Source: Hydractinia symbiolongicarpus | Taxonomy: Eukaryota; Cnidaria; Hydrozoa; Anthoathecata; Hydractiniidae | Length of the DNA: 64,000 nt | Reading direction: 5' to 3' | Assembly: GCF_029227915.1 (NCBI RefSeq) | Contig: NC_079879.1 | Location: 25,734,501 to 25,798,500 of the forward strand | The notes under the pieces: model-generated | What the model was told of the DNA's origin: nothing | The model's database searches: none | The model's input: the letters and a program-made list of their open reading frames with translations, nothing else | Shown here: piece by piece, positions 1 to 12,700 of the stretch | Layout of the letters: each line of letters begins with the position of its first letter | Numbering within the stretch: position 1 is the first letter of the stretch | Position numbers and translations under genes: made by a program

Positions 1-2171
1 AAATGTTAAAACAGTGGCTGACAAACATGCCCCTTTCAAAACACATAGATTTTCTGGCCGTGTTGAGGCATGGGTCACTGATGAATTAATAATAGCCATC
101 AAAGAAAGAGACTTCTTGAAACGGAAAGCATCAAAAACAAAATCCATCATAGACTGGGAAGCTTTCAAACAAAAAAGGAACCAGGTAATAGGTCTCAAAA
201 ATCGACTTAAAAACGAGTACTATAATGACGTTTTGCAGGACTTTCAAAAACGGCCAAAACAACTTTGGAAAACCCTAAAATAACTGGTTCCTGATAAGTC
301 AGGCAATACTACCTCGATAAAACGAGTAGTCCAAAACGATGGTACAGAAACTTCTCACCCAAAAGAAATTTCCAACACATTCAATTCATTTTTTGTCAGT
401 GTTGGTGCCAAACTAGCCTCTAAATTTTCTTCTGACACTACTAATGTTAATCCACCTGTTAGCGGACACGATTTTCGGTGGGCTCGTATTGAGACCAAAA
501 GTGTCAAAAAAATAATTAGTTCACTAAAACTTAATAAAGCTACAGGCTTGGACGGAATTGGTTCACGACTGCTAAAAGCAGGTTCGTCAGTTTTAAGTAT
601 TTATTTATCAAGTCTTTTCAACAAATCTTTATTTACTGGTTATGTACCTAAATGTTGGAGACTAAAAGGGTCTCGCCTATTTTTTAAAGTGGCAATAAAA
701 CAGATCCTACTAATTATCGGCCTATCTCCATTTTGCCAATTCCTATGAAAATTTTTGAAAAGTTAGTGCATGAGCAAATGTCTCATTTTATTTCTCTTTT
801 CCACAGAAACTGCAGTAGTCAATGTCTCTGATTTTATTCTTACTGAGCTCGACCAACATAACTTTGTTTGTGCTGTGCTCATTGACCTTAAAAAAGCTTT
901 TGACACTGTTGATCATAAAATTTTGTTAAAAAAACTATGGTGTTTTGGCATCAGAGATGCTGCCTTTGACTGGTTCGAGTCCTACTTAACGGGCCGAATG
1001 CAGCTGACTCTTGTAAACGACACAGGATCAGATCTGCTTCATGAAGACGCTTTTGGGGTGCCGCAGGGATCTGTGTTGAGGCCCCTGCTCTTTCTTTTGT
1101 ATATTGATGACTTAAAATCTGTCATCAATTCAAACTACCACCATCTATATGCAGATGATACAATAATTATTTCGTCTCATAAAAACTTGGATACCCTTGT
1201 CTCCCAGGTTGAGTTAGAACTTTCGCAAGTCGACCTCTGGCTGAATAATAACAAAATGACTATTAATACGGACAAAACTGAAACAATCTTTTTCGGCAAC
1301 CACAGCCAGTTAAAAAAAGTTGAGAACAAAACTATCAACTATATGGGTATTCCTTTGAAGAGGAGCGAAAAAGTTAAATATCTTGGGGTAACATTTGATC
1401 AAAAAATGCAATGGGAAAAGCACATTAATGACATAAATAGAAAAATACTAATTAAATATTCTAAACTTAGAACCATTGCATCCTGTTGAACACCTCACAC
1501 AAAAAACCTTCTAATTAATGCACTTGTCATGTCATATTTCAACTACTGCTCCTCGGCATGGGCTTGTGCCACCCAAGGTAGATTGGGAAAACTAGAAAAA
1601 CGATTAAAATGTGTCCGTACCTTTCTTGGGAAAGAGAGGGAATATTCAATGAATAATTTACTCATCAAAAACGATGCCATATTAGTTTTCAAAGCCATGA
1701 ATCACATTGCTCCTGATTACATGCGCTCAAAATTCCTTTTGACAAAAAACTGTCATAATCATCAAACAAGAGGAGCTTCAAAAAACAGGTTCACACTTCC
1801 CTTGGTCAACACGGAATTTGGCAAAAAAGCCTTCCCATTTAGAGCTGCAAAAGTGTGGAATAATCTTCCAGACCAAGTGACCTGTGATGGAAGTCTGCTT
1901 TCGTTTAAGACTTCCATCTCTAATGTATTTGGCAAATTCTAATGGAGATCACTTTTTAACTTTTTAATTTTTGTTTTTTATTCTTTTTCTTTTCAATTTT
2001 CACAGATTATAAATGTTACTATGTTTGATTGAGCTGAGGCAGTCTAAGGTTTATCATTTTTTGTTTCTTTTTTGTTCTAGTGGCCCCCAGTGGAAACAAT
2101 CCACTAACTATAGGTTTTTGTGATTTTCTGGGCTAGCCACTTTAAATATTTATTATTATTATTATTATTTA
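1..2171 (+). mobile_element. LINE family A, copy 1: 3' part of a CR1/jockey-like non-LTR retrotransposon
   Basis: The element runs in from the left edge. The reading frames give the linker after the endonuclease (14-283), then reverse transcriptase pieces (548-748, 770-1486) and the C-terminal region (1529-1942). RT landmarks are AFDTVDH, GVPQGSV followed by [10 protein letters not shown], and the catalytic YADD near 1150. It is dead: frames shift between 283 and 770, and a stop near 1486 separates the RT core from the C-terminal part. It ends with a short A/T-rich 3' UTR and an (ATT)n tail at about 2146-2171, as in CR1/L2-type elements. A second, more damaged copy lies at 53.3-56.3 kb. Clade assignment is approximate. 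Confidence 0.9.
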
Positions 2172-2189
2172 TCTTTAAAAATCGCCTGA

Positions 2190-2226
2190 GGAGATAGATA
2201 GATTGATAGATAGATAGATAGATAGA
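2190..2226. repeat. (GATA)n microsatellite
   Basis: A run of GATA units with one GATT interruption lies just downstream of the (ATT)n tail of LINE A copy 1. It is a simple repeat with no coding content. Confidence 0.9.
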
Positions 2227-3119
2227 GACAGGGCAGCTAGGCTGGACGCCGCTACATTATTGTGTCCTTGCTAAAGCCTCAAAAAATTTCTATTTTCCTG
2301 CAAGCCAATGAAGATGCTTCATTTTAATCTTTGCCAATTTGATAACCAATCTGAACAGTTTGTGTACTCTTCATGGCCAGAACATTTTGTGTACGGCCAT
2401 GAAGAATTGGGTCTTTTTAACACCTGTTAATTTTGTTAAATTTAGTAAGGCTGTTTGTCTTGATGCAGAAATCAAGACATTTGGTCTAGAAATCTGTTTG
2501 CTGTCTTAGGTGTCAAAAGTGACGAAGAGACCTGGGGACAGGTGATGTTCAAATTTTAAGCTATAAGCTTAAATAACATACGCATGTAGCGCTGTTTGGC
2601 TTGGGAGTTTCTTTCTCGAAAATTATTTTAAAATCTCTAATCAAGGCTAAAGCGATTGTTTCAAGCAAAGAAATGTCGACAGCTTGGGTCGAAAACGGAA
2701 ATCACTTCTTCCAATCTGCTTGTGCCACACACTACACATTGCCATCATGTCAATAATAATGTTTCATGTTGTGTTACTTCCTTACCGTATTTATTGAGCA
2801 TACCATATTTTGTATCAAATGTAGTTTGCTAATCTCTCCACAAGGATATTAAACAAACCCCTCGCACACGAAAGCTTAGACACAAACGAATGTGTCAAGC
2901 AAATCCTACCTAGTTTGAATCCGTCAGAGTAAACACAAAATAATTTCCCAAAGCAAATTTCCGGAATATGGAATCACAGTCCCGATATTTACTTGTACAC
3001 GCATCTAAGTAAGTGATTACGTAGTGAATCAAAGTTATTTTCAGTCTATTTCAACGCACAAAGGCATTGTTAAGACTTAGAGACAATTTTAAAGAAACAA
3101 TTAAATCTCACAGCCCAGG
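2227..3119. other. Intergenic, nothing recognised
   Basis: About 0.9 kb between the left retrotransposon and the first SINE fragment. I see no long reading frame, RNA gene or clear repeat. Confidence 0.6.
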
Positions 3120-3372
3120 GATTCTATTTCTATTGCCGGCAATTCAATATGGGTAAGTGAATGTTACCATAGCCTCGGATTAACTTACGCCGTGTGCAGG
3201 AAATTGGGGAGTTATCACACCTTGTGGGTTGTTAGATGTTGCAGGAAATTGGCTGGTAGAGCGCAGATCCTAATCGGGTTTGTGCAGCCCTCGAGACCCT
3301 CCTGGAAAAAAATCCAGTGTATATTCCTTGAGGCTTGACCATGTAAATTATGCACATCTGTAGTAAACAAAT
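3120..3372 (+). mobile_element. SINE family A fragment (5'-truncated)
   Basis: The body matches the minus-strand SINE at 52985-53330 in several blocks: gtgaatgttaccatagcc, a ttaacc block, then ggaaattggggag, and near the end cctcctggaaa and catgtaaattatgcacatct. The tRNA-like head is not recognisable here. A related copy lies at 29410-29575. The copies have diverged a good deal, so this is an old family. Boundaries are approximate. Confidence 0.65.
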
Positions 3373-3929
3373 AACATCACACAGGAATTCATCTATACAG
3401 AAGTAACTAATCAAAAAGTGCTGACTGCAGAAGATTTGTTTCTGACCCAGCATAGTTTTTCTTACAACTATTCCATTGGTCTCCCGGCTAAATCAAATGC
3501 AGCTATTTAAAAAAACTCTATACAACAAACTTTTTACAGAGCTCCAAGATACAAAACTGGTGCTATGCCATAACCAAAAATTATATGTATTTTTAAAGAT
3601 ATATATAAACTACCTGCAACATAGATGCAGGCTTTTTATGAAAAATACTTACAAGACCACATTTTTTTAGCATATCTGGCTAATGCAAGACTTATAAAAT
3701 TATGTACAAAGCTTATTTTATGATTAAAGTGGTTGCAATACTTCCTACTGCCTTAGATGTAGCTAATGGCTGCTTCAATCATCGCAATGTATCTTTTTTA
3801 CTGCTCAAAAAGCAGAAACATGGTGAAACATTACCAAAGAGCAATGAAAGTTTGTTCTTAGAAACATTTTCTAGCTTTTGTAGTTTTGAGGGTTTTTTTG
3901 TATTTAATGAATGATCACAAGTAACTACA

Positions 3930-5290
3930 CAAGTTTTGGTTCTTGTGAACTACACAAGTATGTAGATACTAAAAGTAGCAGCAGTAACCAACAGTAACCA
4001 GCAGTATTTCGAAGTAACCACCAGAGAACCACCAGCATTATTAAGTAACCACCAGAGAACCAGCTGTTTTTTTAAGTAACCACAAGAGAACCAGCAGTTA
4101 TTATTAATTTACTCCAGATAAGGCAGCAACATCGGCGCAAAGGTGTTGTGATTTTTATGCACAACACTTTATGACCTTAAAACTACAAAATGTGATAAAT
4201 AAAAGGGCACCTAGTTACCAAGGCTTTTTTCTGATACTTTATGCTCTTGGTAACCAGCTACTTTTAAGTTGTTTTTGCTAGGTTCAGTAAATGAATTTCG
4301 CGAAGATTAATTTTCGAAAATATGAATAAAATTCACAGAATTTGCGATAATTAACCAACTAAGTTATTTATTTCGCCTAAAGGCAATAATGGAAACAAGA
4401 AGAACAGAACGAAAATAGTGTTTTCGGGATTAAAGTTCATTCTTTAAAATAAAATGTAACACGTTTCAAGGAAAAAACGTTCATATAGAAAGCTTATTTT
4501 TTTTACTTAAACAGAAACCATGTGAAAAAAACCCGTATATTTTCTGCTGGAAGCCACGATGTTTCTCCACAACATTTATTAATTTATTCGAACTTTACTT
4601 TGTCTACCAAAAGAAAAAATGTCTCGTTTTGGACTCTCCTCCGTAAAGTGTTTTATTAGGTTTACAACACACAAATTGCAAATGAAAATCCTTTGGTTAA
4701 ATACATAATCTGATTAGGCAGAATAATTTTTTAGGGAGCATTGAAAAATAAACTTAATGTGTGTGATGTGTGTAATCGCTGCGAAAAATAAACTTAAATT
4801 TGATATGGATTCCTCAACAGTGGAAAAATGGCAGTAGAGGCATCTCTCACACTCGATGACTTCAAATTGTGCAGTTTATTAATTCATTCAATTCATTTGA
4901 ACTTTAACGTCTACCACAAGAAAACAATGTCTCCTTTTGGACTCTCATCCGTATAGTGTTTTTCCTTATATTTGGTTTACAATTAAGATATTAGTTTGTT
5001 ATTTATAATATATATTTTTTTTGTTAATTCCTGCGTGTGGTTTTAAAAGACTTGTGTCTCAACTGTTTCATAAAGCCCGAGTCACACCAGACATAAACAT
5101 TTCAGAAAAATAAGTCATGAACTGTTGTGTACATTATAAAATGTTTCAGTTTTCTTGTGGCCACTTAAAAAATTGCTGGTTCTCCGTTGGTTAATTCAAA
5201 ATACAGGTGGTTCTCTGATGGTTACTTCAAAATACTGCTGGTTAATGCTGGCTCCCACTTTTATTAAAAGTGACACAAGTAATCTTTGTC
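3930..5290. mobile_element. Foldback-type element with iterated inverted arms
   Basis: The left arm (about 3960-4110) repeats a motif of about 33 bp built on aagtaaccaccagagaacca. The right arm (about 5160-5285) carries the same motif on the opposite strand (ggttctctgatggttactt and variants). The arms are thus inverted repeats made of short tandem units, the layout of foldback or subterminal-repeat MITEs. Between them, two segments of about 100 bp (4573-4676 and 4875-4985) are direct repeats of each other. No transposase is visible. The exact ends and target duplication are not resolved. Confidence 0.6.
4573..4985 (+). repeat. Direct repeat pair of ~100 bp inside the foldback element
   Basis: Segments 4573-4676 and 4875-4985 share an order of blocks: a ttaatt-ttcgaactttac stretch, a gtctaccaaaag-like stretch, then ttttggactctc-tccgta and gtgtttt. 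Spacing is about 302 bp. This suggests an internal duplication of the element core. Confidence 0.6.
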
Positions 5291-5338
5291 TTCACATGCT
5301 GTTTGGATAAACTATCTTTATTATAATTGACACATATA

Positions 5339-6355
5339 CAGTACTGTGAAAAGGTTTGTTAACATCATGTTCGTGTAACAAGCGTGGTGCACACGAACCA
5401 CGATAAAATCGTGGTCTTTATGTATAACAAACATTCAAACATTCTATCGTGGCCACCACGCTAATATTATTATCCCACGATTATTTTCGCGAGCTCCACG
5501 ATTTTTATATCTAGTATAATTTAATTTTTTTTCTTTTCAAAAAAGTCTATCATTAAAGTTAATTTGTTTGTTTCAGGTTTTATCAAGCTAAAAAAGCATA
5601 TTCGTAGTTTTTGCTTGGTGTATAATTTTTTGTCATGTACGCAATTGCATTTTTACGAAATGTCATTTGTCTAGAAAAGTTAAATTTGTCTGCGCCGATA
5701 GAAATGCTTTTTTAGATTGCATTTTAAAAGTTTAAAAACGAAAAACGGGATAGAAATGTTTTTTTAGATTGCATTTTAAAAGTTTAGAAACGAAAAACAG
5801 CGATAGAAATGTTTTTTTAGATCGAATTTTAAAAGTTTATAAAGGAAAAGCGGGCGATAGAAATGTTTTTTAAGATCGCATTTTAAAAGTTTAAAAACAA
5901 AAAGCGGCAATAGAAATGTTTTTTAAGATCGCATTTTAAAAGTTTAAAAACGAAAAGCGACGATAGAAATGTTTTTTAAGATCGCATTTTAAAAGTTTAA
6001 AAACGAATAGTGGCGATAGAAATGTTTTTTAAGATCGCATTTTGATTCACGAACGATTAAAATCTATTATATGACAAGCTTTATGACAACGAATTAAAAC
6101 AACAAGTGTTAATTTATTTTTTTGCTCTTGGGTTTTGATTTAATTGATAAACTAATACGGTCTTTGTTGTTTTACAATAGAAGTTATCTATCGTGGACAC
6201 CACAGTGTAATGTTTAATTTTTGTTCGTGTAGTCCACAAAACATGATCGTGAGGTCCACGATTGTTAAAAAAATACACATCATGGGCTATCGCGGTTCGT
6301 GCGTAACATGAAATAAACACGAACCACGATGTTAACAAACCTTTTCACAGTACTA
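5339..6355. mobile_element. TA-flanked inverted-repeat element (Tc1/mariner-type MITE), 1017 bp
   Basis: The left end reads cagtactgtgaaaaggtttg at 5339. The right end, read on the opposite strand from 6355, is tagtactgtgaaaaggtttg. The near-perfect match continues through ttaacatc, then less well through tgttcgtg. Both sides carry a TA dinucleotide (5337-5338 and 6356-6357), consistent with a TA target duplication. The interior holds no transposase but a tandem array at 5695-6045 and motifs such as cacgaaccacgat repeated in both orientations. It is a non-autonomous element; the superfamily is inferred from the TA target. Confidence 0.82.
5695..6045 (+). repeat. Tandem array, ~53 bp unit, 6-7 copies
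   Basis: The motif gatagaaatg recurs at about 5699, 5751, 5804, 5858, 5911, 5964 and 6017, each followed by a T run, agatcgcattttaaaagttt and an A-rich stretch. The period is 52-54 bp. The array lies wholly inside the inverted-repeat element at 5339-6355. Confidence 0.9.
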
Positions 6356-6357
6356 TA

Positions 6358-6715
6358 GTGTAGTGTAGGTTTTATCAGCAGCTTAATTATTTGGGACAAG
6401 ATCACATCAAACTTACTGCCACAATCAAATCCTACTTACTGCCGCCAGTATTTAGGAAGAAGTCATTATCTACAGACAACCGATCGTTTGCTGAAATTAA
6501 CCAGCTTGTTATTACATGATTTGTATGATGTAAACAACAAGTAAAAAAGAAGGAAAGGAAAAAGTGAACATACGCAAAACAAAAAGTCCCACTCATCTTG
6601 TTTTTTTATTATTACTTGACCTCCCTGTTAGGGTGAAGATAATATTGGGAGGAGATATTTATCTTCAGATGTACAACCTTTTTTAATTTTGTAGGAAAAC
6701 ATTCTACTTGAGATA
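6358..6715. other. RRP12: Upstream region of RRP12 with a candidate 3' splice site
   Basis: AT-rich sequence between the MITE and the RRP12 start codon. A pyrimidine-rich stretch ending in tag at 6692-6694 looks like a 3' splice site 21 nt before the ATG. In the reading frame of the ATG, this TAG is also the nearest upstream stop. It could be the end of a 5' UTR intron or a trans-splicing acceptor. No TATA-type promoter is convincing. Confidence 0.45.
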
Positions 6716-9700
6716 ATGAAGCAAAAGGTAAAGCAAAGAAATTCCTTCAAAAAAGGTGACCAATGTGTTCAAAATCCAGATACAAGAAAATTCCGAAATC
6801 AAGTAAAGAAGAACGTTTTTACTCACAAAAAATCACAAACTGGTAAGTTCAAATTGTTTTTCTTTTATTGAGATAAATGTTAACAATGTATTTATTGATA
6901 CACACTAAATTTAAATATTAGCATCTGACTTTTTCCATCGACGGTGGATTTCAATCTAAAATATATAAAGAGAAGTAGTGACAGCTGATACTAACAAAGA
7001 ACAACAATCAGATTACACTTGATACCTACTGTAACAAACTGACATATCCCTTACACCTTAGTTTGTTTTAGCTAAGTTGAGTACATTTTCATTAAACTTG
7101 TGAAACACTATTCAAGTCACATCCTATGTTAAAGTTGTGTATTACTACACAACAACGGCAAATTTTTAGATTCCCATGGCTGGGGTCCATTTGTTATATA
7201 CTCTTTCTTTAACAAGTGCAGTAACTGCAATTGTTGCACCTGTTTTCCCATTTTGTGTAGTTTCAGTGCAAAAAAGAATGTTAACTCTAGCTAAACTGTT
7301 TTAGAGCAGAGTGAATAGTGCACTTGTTTCATCAGAAAGATTTGTAACTTACATTTGACAGTCAAAACTCTATTCCATCAATTGCACGTGATTTTCTATT
7401 TCTTTAGTTCAAACCAAGCACCATTATGAAAAAATAATTAATTATCGAGGTTTCTCAACAACAAACACTAATTATTCATAAAATGTAAACAAAAAGGATA
7501 GCCTGCAAAAGTAAACAAAAAAACAAAAGTAAAGTTGCATATATGTCGCATAATTAAAATCAACAGCACGTTTGAGTTTTTCATTTCTTTGGTAAAACGA
7601 GTGCAACTGGTGCAACAAATGAAAAGATATGCTTTTCTGTCACCAAGCGAATAGACCTAAGCTTTTTATTTTGCTGAGAAAAAATATTGATATATATATA
7701 ATTTCAGTCAATGGTAACGGGTACAAAGGCTCCAAAGTTTGCGGTTCACTGGTTAAATTGTTAAATAGTCCCTGGTTTTTGTAAGCCTCAAATTTTACGT
7801 AATTGAGACAATTTTGAATTGAGCATGTGGACATATAAGTTGCATTATTTAAGATGCACTTTTCTTTAAGCTAGAACTTTTTTTTCTTTGTAAACCTGTT
7901 TTAAGTTATGCTGCTGCTCAAATAAAGGCTATGGATGTTATTTATAAATTTATGATAATTACACTTGCTGTTTCTGTTGTAGGTTTAACCTTGGCTGCGT
8001 TGGAAAAGCATAATGAAAAAGTAGAGGATGAGTTAGATATTGGTGATTTGGCAATTAGTGAAAAAACTGGAACATCAGTACAGTCTAAAGCTTTTTCTAT
8101 CAGTGGATTAACAGATTGTTCCAACATGACTTTTAGCAAAGTAATGGATCATTGGAATTCAGGAAATATTATTGATCAAGAGGTTAGTAAATTGTATAAC
8201 AATTATCTAAACTTCACACAGGTTTGCAAAAATATATTAAATAATTAATTGTCTTCATTAGTAGTCAGTAAAACATGCATATTATAAGAGAATATTGTAT
8301 TATAAATTATAAAAAAAGTGTAAAAGTTTGCACTACTTGTTATTACTATTACAAAGCATATTCCACCTTGTAGTAGTTCAAGGTTGTTTTGTCAGAAAAT
8401 TTAAGATGTTAGGGATTAAATTATGTGCACCGATAAATGTCTATACAATGAACATCATTATTTTGTTTTAACATGTCTTTTAGAAATGTGCAATTCTTGC
8501 TGCTGTTACAGAGGTAAGTTTTAATGTATTTGTTGCCTTGTGTGTAAATGCATTCTTTTTATTAGAATACTCATTCCTAATTGATAGAGGGCTACCCTGA
8601 CTGTTAGCTCTTATTTTATTGGAGAGTATTAAATGAGTGCCTTTCTCAAACATGTCTTTTTCATATTTTCAATAAAGAGTGCTGATTCTATAAAAAGGTG
8701 GTCACTCTGTGTGGAGACAACAGTTTTCAGACAAATTAAAATTTCTTAATTTGAAGTTTTCTTATTTTGTTTTCTTTCTTTAGAAAAAAGCTTTTAGTAA
8801 TCTTATTTATTGTAATGAAGCAAATGGAATAAATTAATAGTGTGGAGATGTATATATATATATATCATTATGTAGTGTGTATAGGTTGAACTTTTAGGAT
8901 TTAAACTTTCTTTATAGGTTATCCGTTCAAAGGGTGGTTCAGAAACTGAATCAGAGTATTTTGCTGCTCTAGTAAGGACTAACTTTTTCTGCCTTTAGCT
9001 TACAACAAATGTCATTTAAGGAAATGAATTTGCTTTGGAGAAAATAACCATCTAAATATAATTAAAACAGTTGAAATTTAGAGAAATAATCTCATATTGA
9101 AGAAGAACTACTTTGTTCATCACTAACATACTGCCTGGCAGGATTTGATCTGCGGTCCCCAGAACTTAGAGCCACAGACAAACCCACTACACTATGTGCA
9201 GCAAAATGTTAGTGATACACTCAGATAGTTTATCCAGATGGTGTGTTCATAGGTGAATTCAAAAAATCTTGATTAATTGTTTTATTTATATTATATTTTT
9301 GTTTCAAATTTTGTGTTTCTGTAATGCAGAAAAAATTACCAGCTGTTATATTCAAATAAAAAACACAAATGTAAAGTCCAAAAATGAAATTTACCATTAT
9401 TTTCAGTTATCAGAAAAATATTAAAACACTTTGTAAATTTTACTGTCTATTTGTGCTATATTATATGTAAAGCCATTGAGTAGATCAACACCAACAGGTA
9501 AGTATATATAAAACTTCTTAATAAACCTTTCCAATGTTTAAATGATCAGATTGCCTTCTAAAAATTTTCGTTACTTAATTGATGTAACATTATCACTATT
9601 CTAGACAAACATTGTTGTTTTTTAAAAAAATTTGCAAACTGTTTTTAATAGATGACTGTTCTTGAAGCAAGTAAAGACAATGAAAATTCCATCGTAGCCA

Positions 9701-12700
9701 TTTTGTATCTCCTGAATCTAGTTATCAAAAGGTAGTTGCTTATTATCTTGCAAACTCCTACTTAACGTAGAAGTTGATGTCAGTTATTTCCATCCTTGTT
9801 TGACTTCGTTTTTTCTACTCCCATGATAATTGGCTTTTTGTCATAGTTTTTTAAGTTTTTTTTACTTATAGCTTCTTCTATTTTAGAATTCCAACTACTT
9901 TACTGAAAGCTAGATTCTCTGAAGTGTCAAAGTTGTTGTTGCAAGTGTTAGAAAAGTATTCTGTTGATGGGAAAACATCACTTGTGGCTTGTGTATGTAT
10001 AACAAATAATTTGTTGTGCTTCTTACATTAACTTATTTATCTCATCATTGAAATAAGAATAAGATAATATGGTACTGAATATTTTTGTTGTTGTTGTTAT
10101 TGCTTCTTTGTAACTTTGTTGGAAAACTTGTTTCTCTGTTTTTCCAGGCCACTTTTAATGTCCACTTATTTTAGGCCCCAATATCCATTTATTTTAGGCC
10201 CTGGACTGTTTAACAACTACTTTGTCAGCACAAGAGTCAGCTGTGTGGATGGAATCTTCAACTCAGCATTGTTTTCAAATCATGTTAAGGTTCACAACTC
10301 ATTCTAAACCTAAGGTAGGCTTTGTCATATTTCCAGCAATCCCTGTTTTTTAGGCATCAAGATTGAAGCTATAAAAATCTTGATTTAGATTCGCAAGCTG
10401 GCTCACAATTCAGTGAAGAACATAACAAAGATCAATCTGATAAACCATCAAAATCATCCAATTGGAACAGCTATCACAAAATTTTGTGTTCATATATTAG
10501 CACAACATACATCAGGTTTTCAAAATGTTTTTTCTCTTCTCTGTAAATTGACTTCGGTCATCAACTTTACTCATGTGCAATTCTAAAAACCTTAGTTGCT
10601 ACTATTCTGTTTTGATTTTTAGAAAATGCAGCAATTTCTCACCACGTTTTAAATTTGTTGAAACTGTGCATTCAGTACTTGGGAGCAGAGGTATTTGATT
10701 CATTTATTTTTAAATTTTAATTAAGGGTAAGTTAACCCTGTTTTTGTTGTCTTGCTTAACCCTAATCCCTTAATTAAAACTGCATGTAAACAAATACTTT
10801 GTTCCTTGTGCTTATCATTCATATTTCATACAGTTTAAAATTCTTTTTAGAGTTTAAAAGAAATTTGTGAAGCCATATTACGTATGCTAACAATTAATAA
10901 CCCAGTAAGTATTTTCAGACTATAACATATATAATTAGCACTGTACACCAATCCTTTGTGAAACATATAACATGCAAGAAGTTGTGCGCTCCAAATTGCG
11001 AGTTCTGTGTTACTGCCAATAAGGATTAATACAATGAATGGAATGAAACTATATATGCTTTTGAATATTTTATATTTTATTTTTGTATGAAGCTTGTCAA
11101 CTATGAGCAAACAGCAGTAATTGTCAAAATCATTCCATGTGTATAGAAGCTTACTAATGTCTACTGGTAAATAAGAAAATCATTAGTACAATATTATTTA
11201 AATAATAAGATCGCATAATATTTTCTGTTAGCATGCCCAGTTTTTTTCTACACAATTGTGTAATACAAGCTTTACCAAGCTTGACTTCTTTTTTTTTTGT
11301 AACCTGTTTTCTCGAAACTTTATTCACAGAGCGTATTAACACAATGGTTAGTTTCTGTTTAAAACCACACAAAAATTTTTAAGTCACAGTGAGCATGATA
11401 GTCTTAAATATTATTTGTTTTCATGGTTTAAATGAAGTTCCATTTTTAAAAAATAAAAAATTAATTTTCTTTTAGATTATAAAAACAAATTCCATGCAAA
11501 CACTGCATGCTTTGTGCACTGCTAACCCGCCTGAAGAAAACTTTTCTGCGGAGTTAAATGCTAAGCTAATATCTGTAAGTGTGAGAAGATCTTCCTTGAT
11601 TTATAAATGTATTTTTATTCTATGCTAGACAAGACTGATGGTGCAGTTCTTTTTAAGGGAGAGGTTTAAGATAGCACGTAGTACACCCCCATACACATAC
11701 AAAACGATAGATACCACATGCAAAACGTTTAGGGAGTTAACCAATGTAGCAGGCCTAAAACACTTGATATGGCTGTACTTGTGTTAAAATCTTAATAAAA
11801 GAATCCGGTGTTATATTAGTTTAGTTTTTTGTAGGTAACTGCATATGCAATATATATGTATATACATATTTTTTTTGTTAGGCTTTGTATGATTTCCAAC
11901 CCAGCATCAATGATCCACACGTTACTAATGCTTGGCTTGCACTCATGTTGGCTGCACATTCAAATCTGTCATTGTAAGAAAATAAATTATTTTACTGCAT
12001 GTTATACTTTGATAATCTTGTATTAATACTGATTTTTATTTGACTAGAATAAATGAGAAATCATGCTTGAAGCTTTTACCAAGATTTTATGGCACTGCAA
12101 TGACCTACTTTACGTCTGATCACCGTGAAGTAACAAAAGCAGCCGCTGACATCATGAAGGTATGCAATAACAAAGTTATACAAGAACAGACGTAGGATGT
12201 GTTTTTTTGTTAATTTTTAATTTTTCTTTACTCAGGAAACAAGTGAAAAATGCTTAGAACCAATAATGGACACTATTGAAGAAGACATCAAAATAAAAGA
12301 TTCGTCATTCTGCAAAATATTCAAATTAATAGAATCTGGTCTGCGTTATAAGTACCAACCAGTGTGGGATATAGTGCTGCAGTCGTTACAGTATTTATAT
12401 TCAAAATTTGGAAAACAGTGTGCCTCTGTTATGATTAACAGTGTAACCAGTCTAATAGACCTGCATGCTAGCCCTGCATTTCCTTTCATGTCTAGTTTAA
12501 ATAGAGCTATAGGAGCTGCTTTCAAGACTTTTGGACCTCAGATGATTTTAAACGAGAGACCATTAAAACTTGTGAGACAAGAGTAAGTAGATTATTTGTG
12601 TATTTTTCGTGTATCAAACATGAATGAAACTTTTTATCTATTCTGAGCATATTTCAGCGACCAATGCGACTTCCCACTTGCTTGGCTGCTTCCTGTTATG

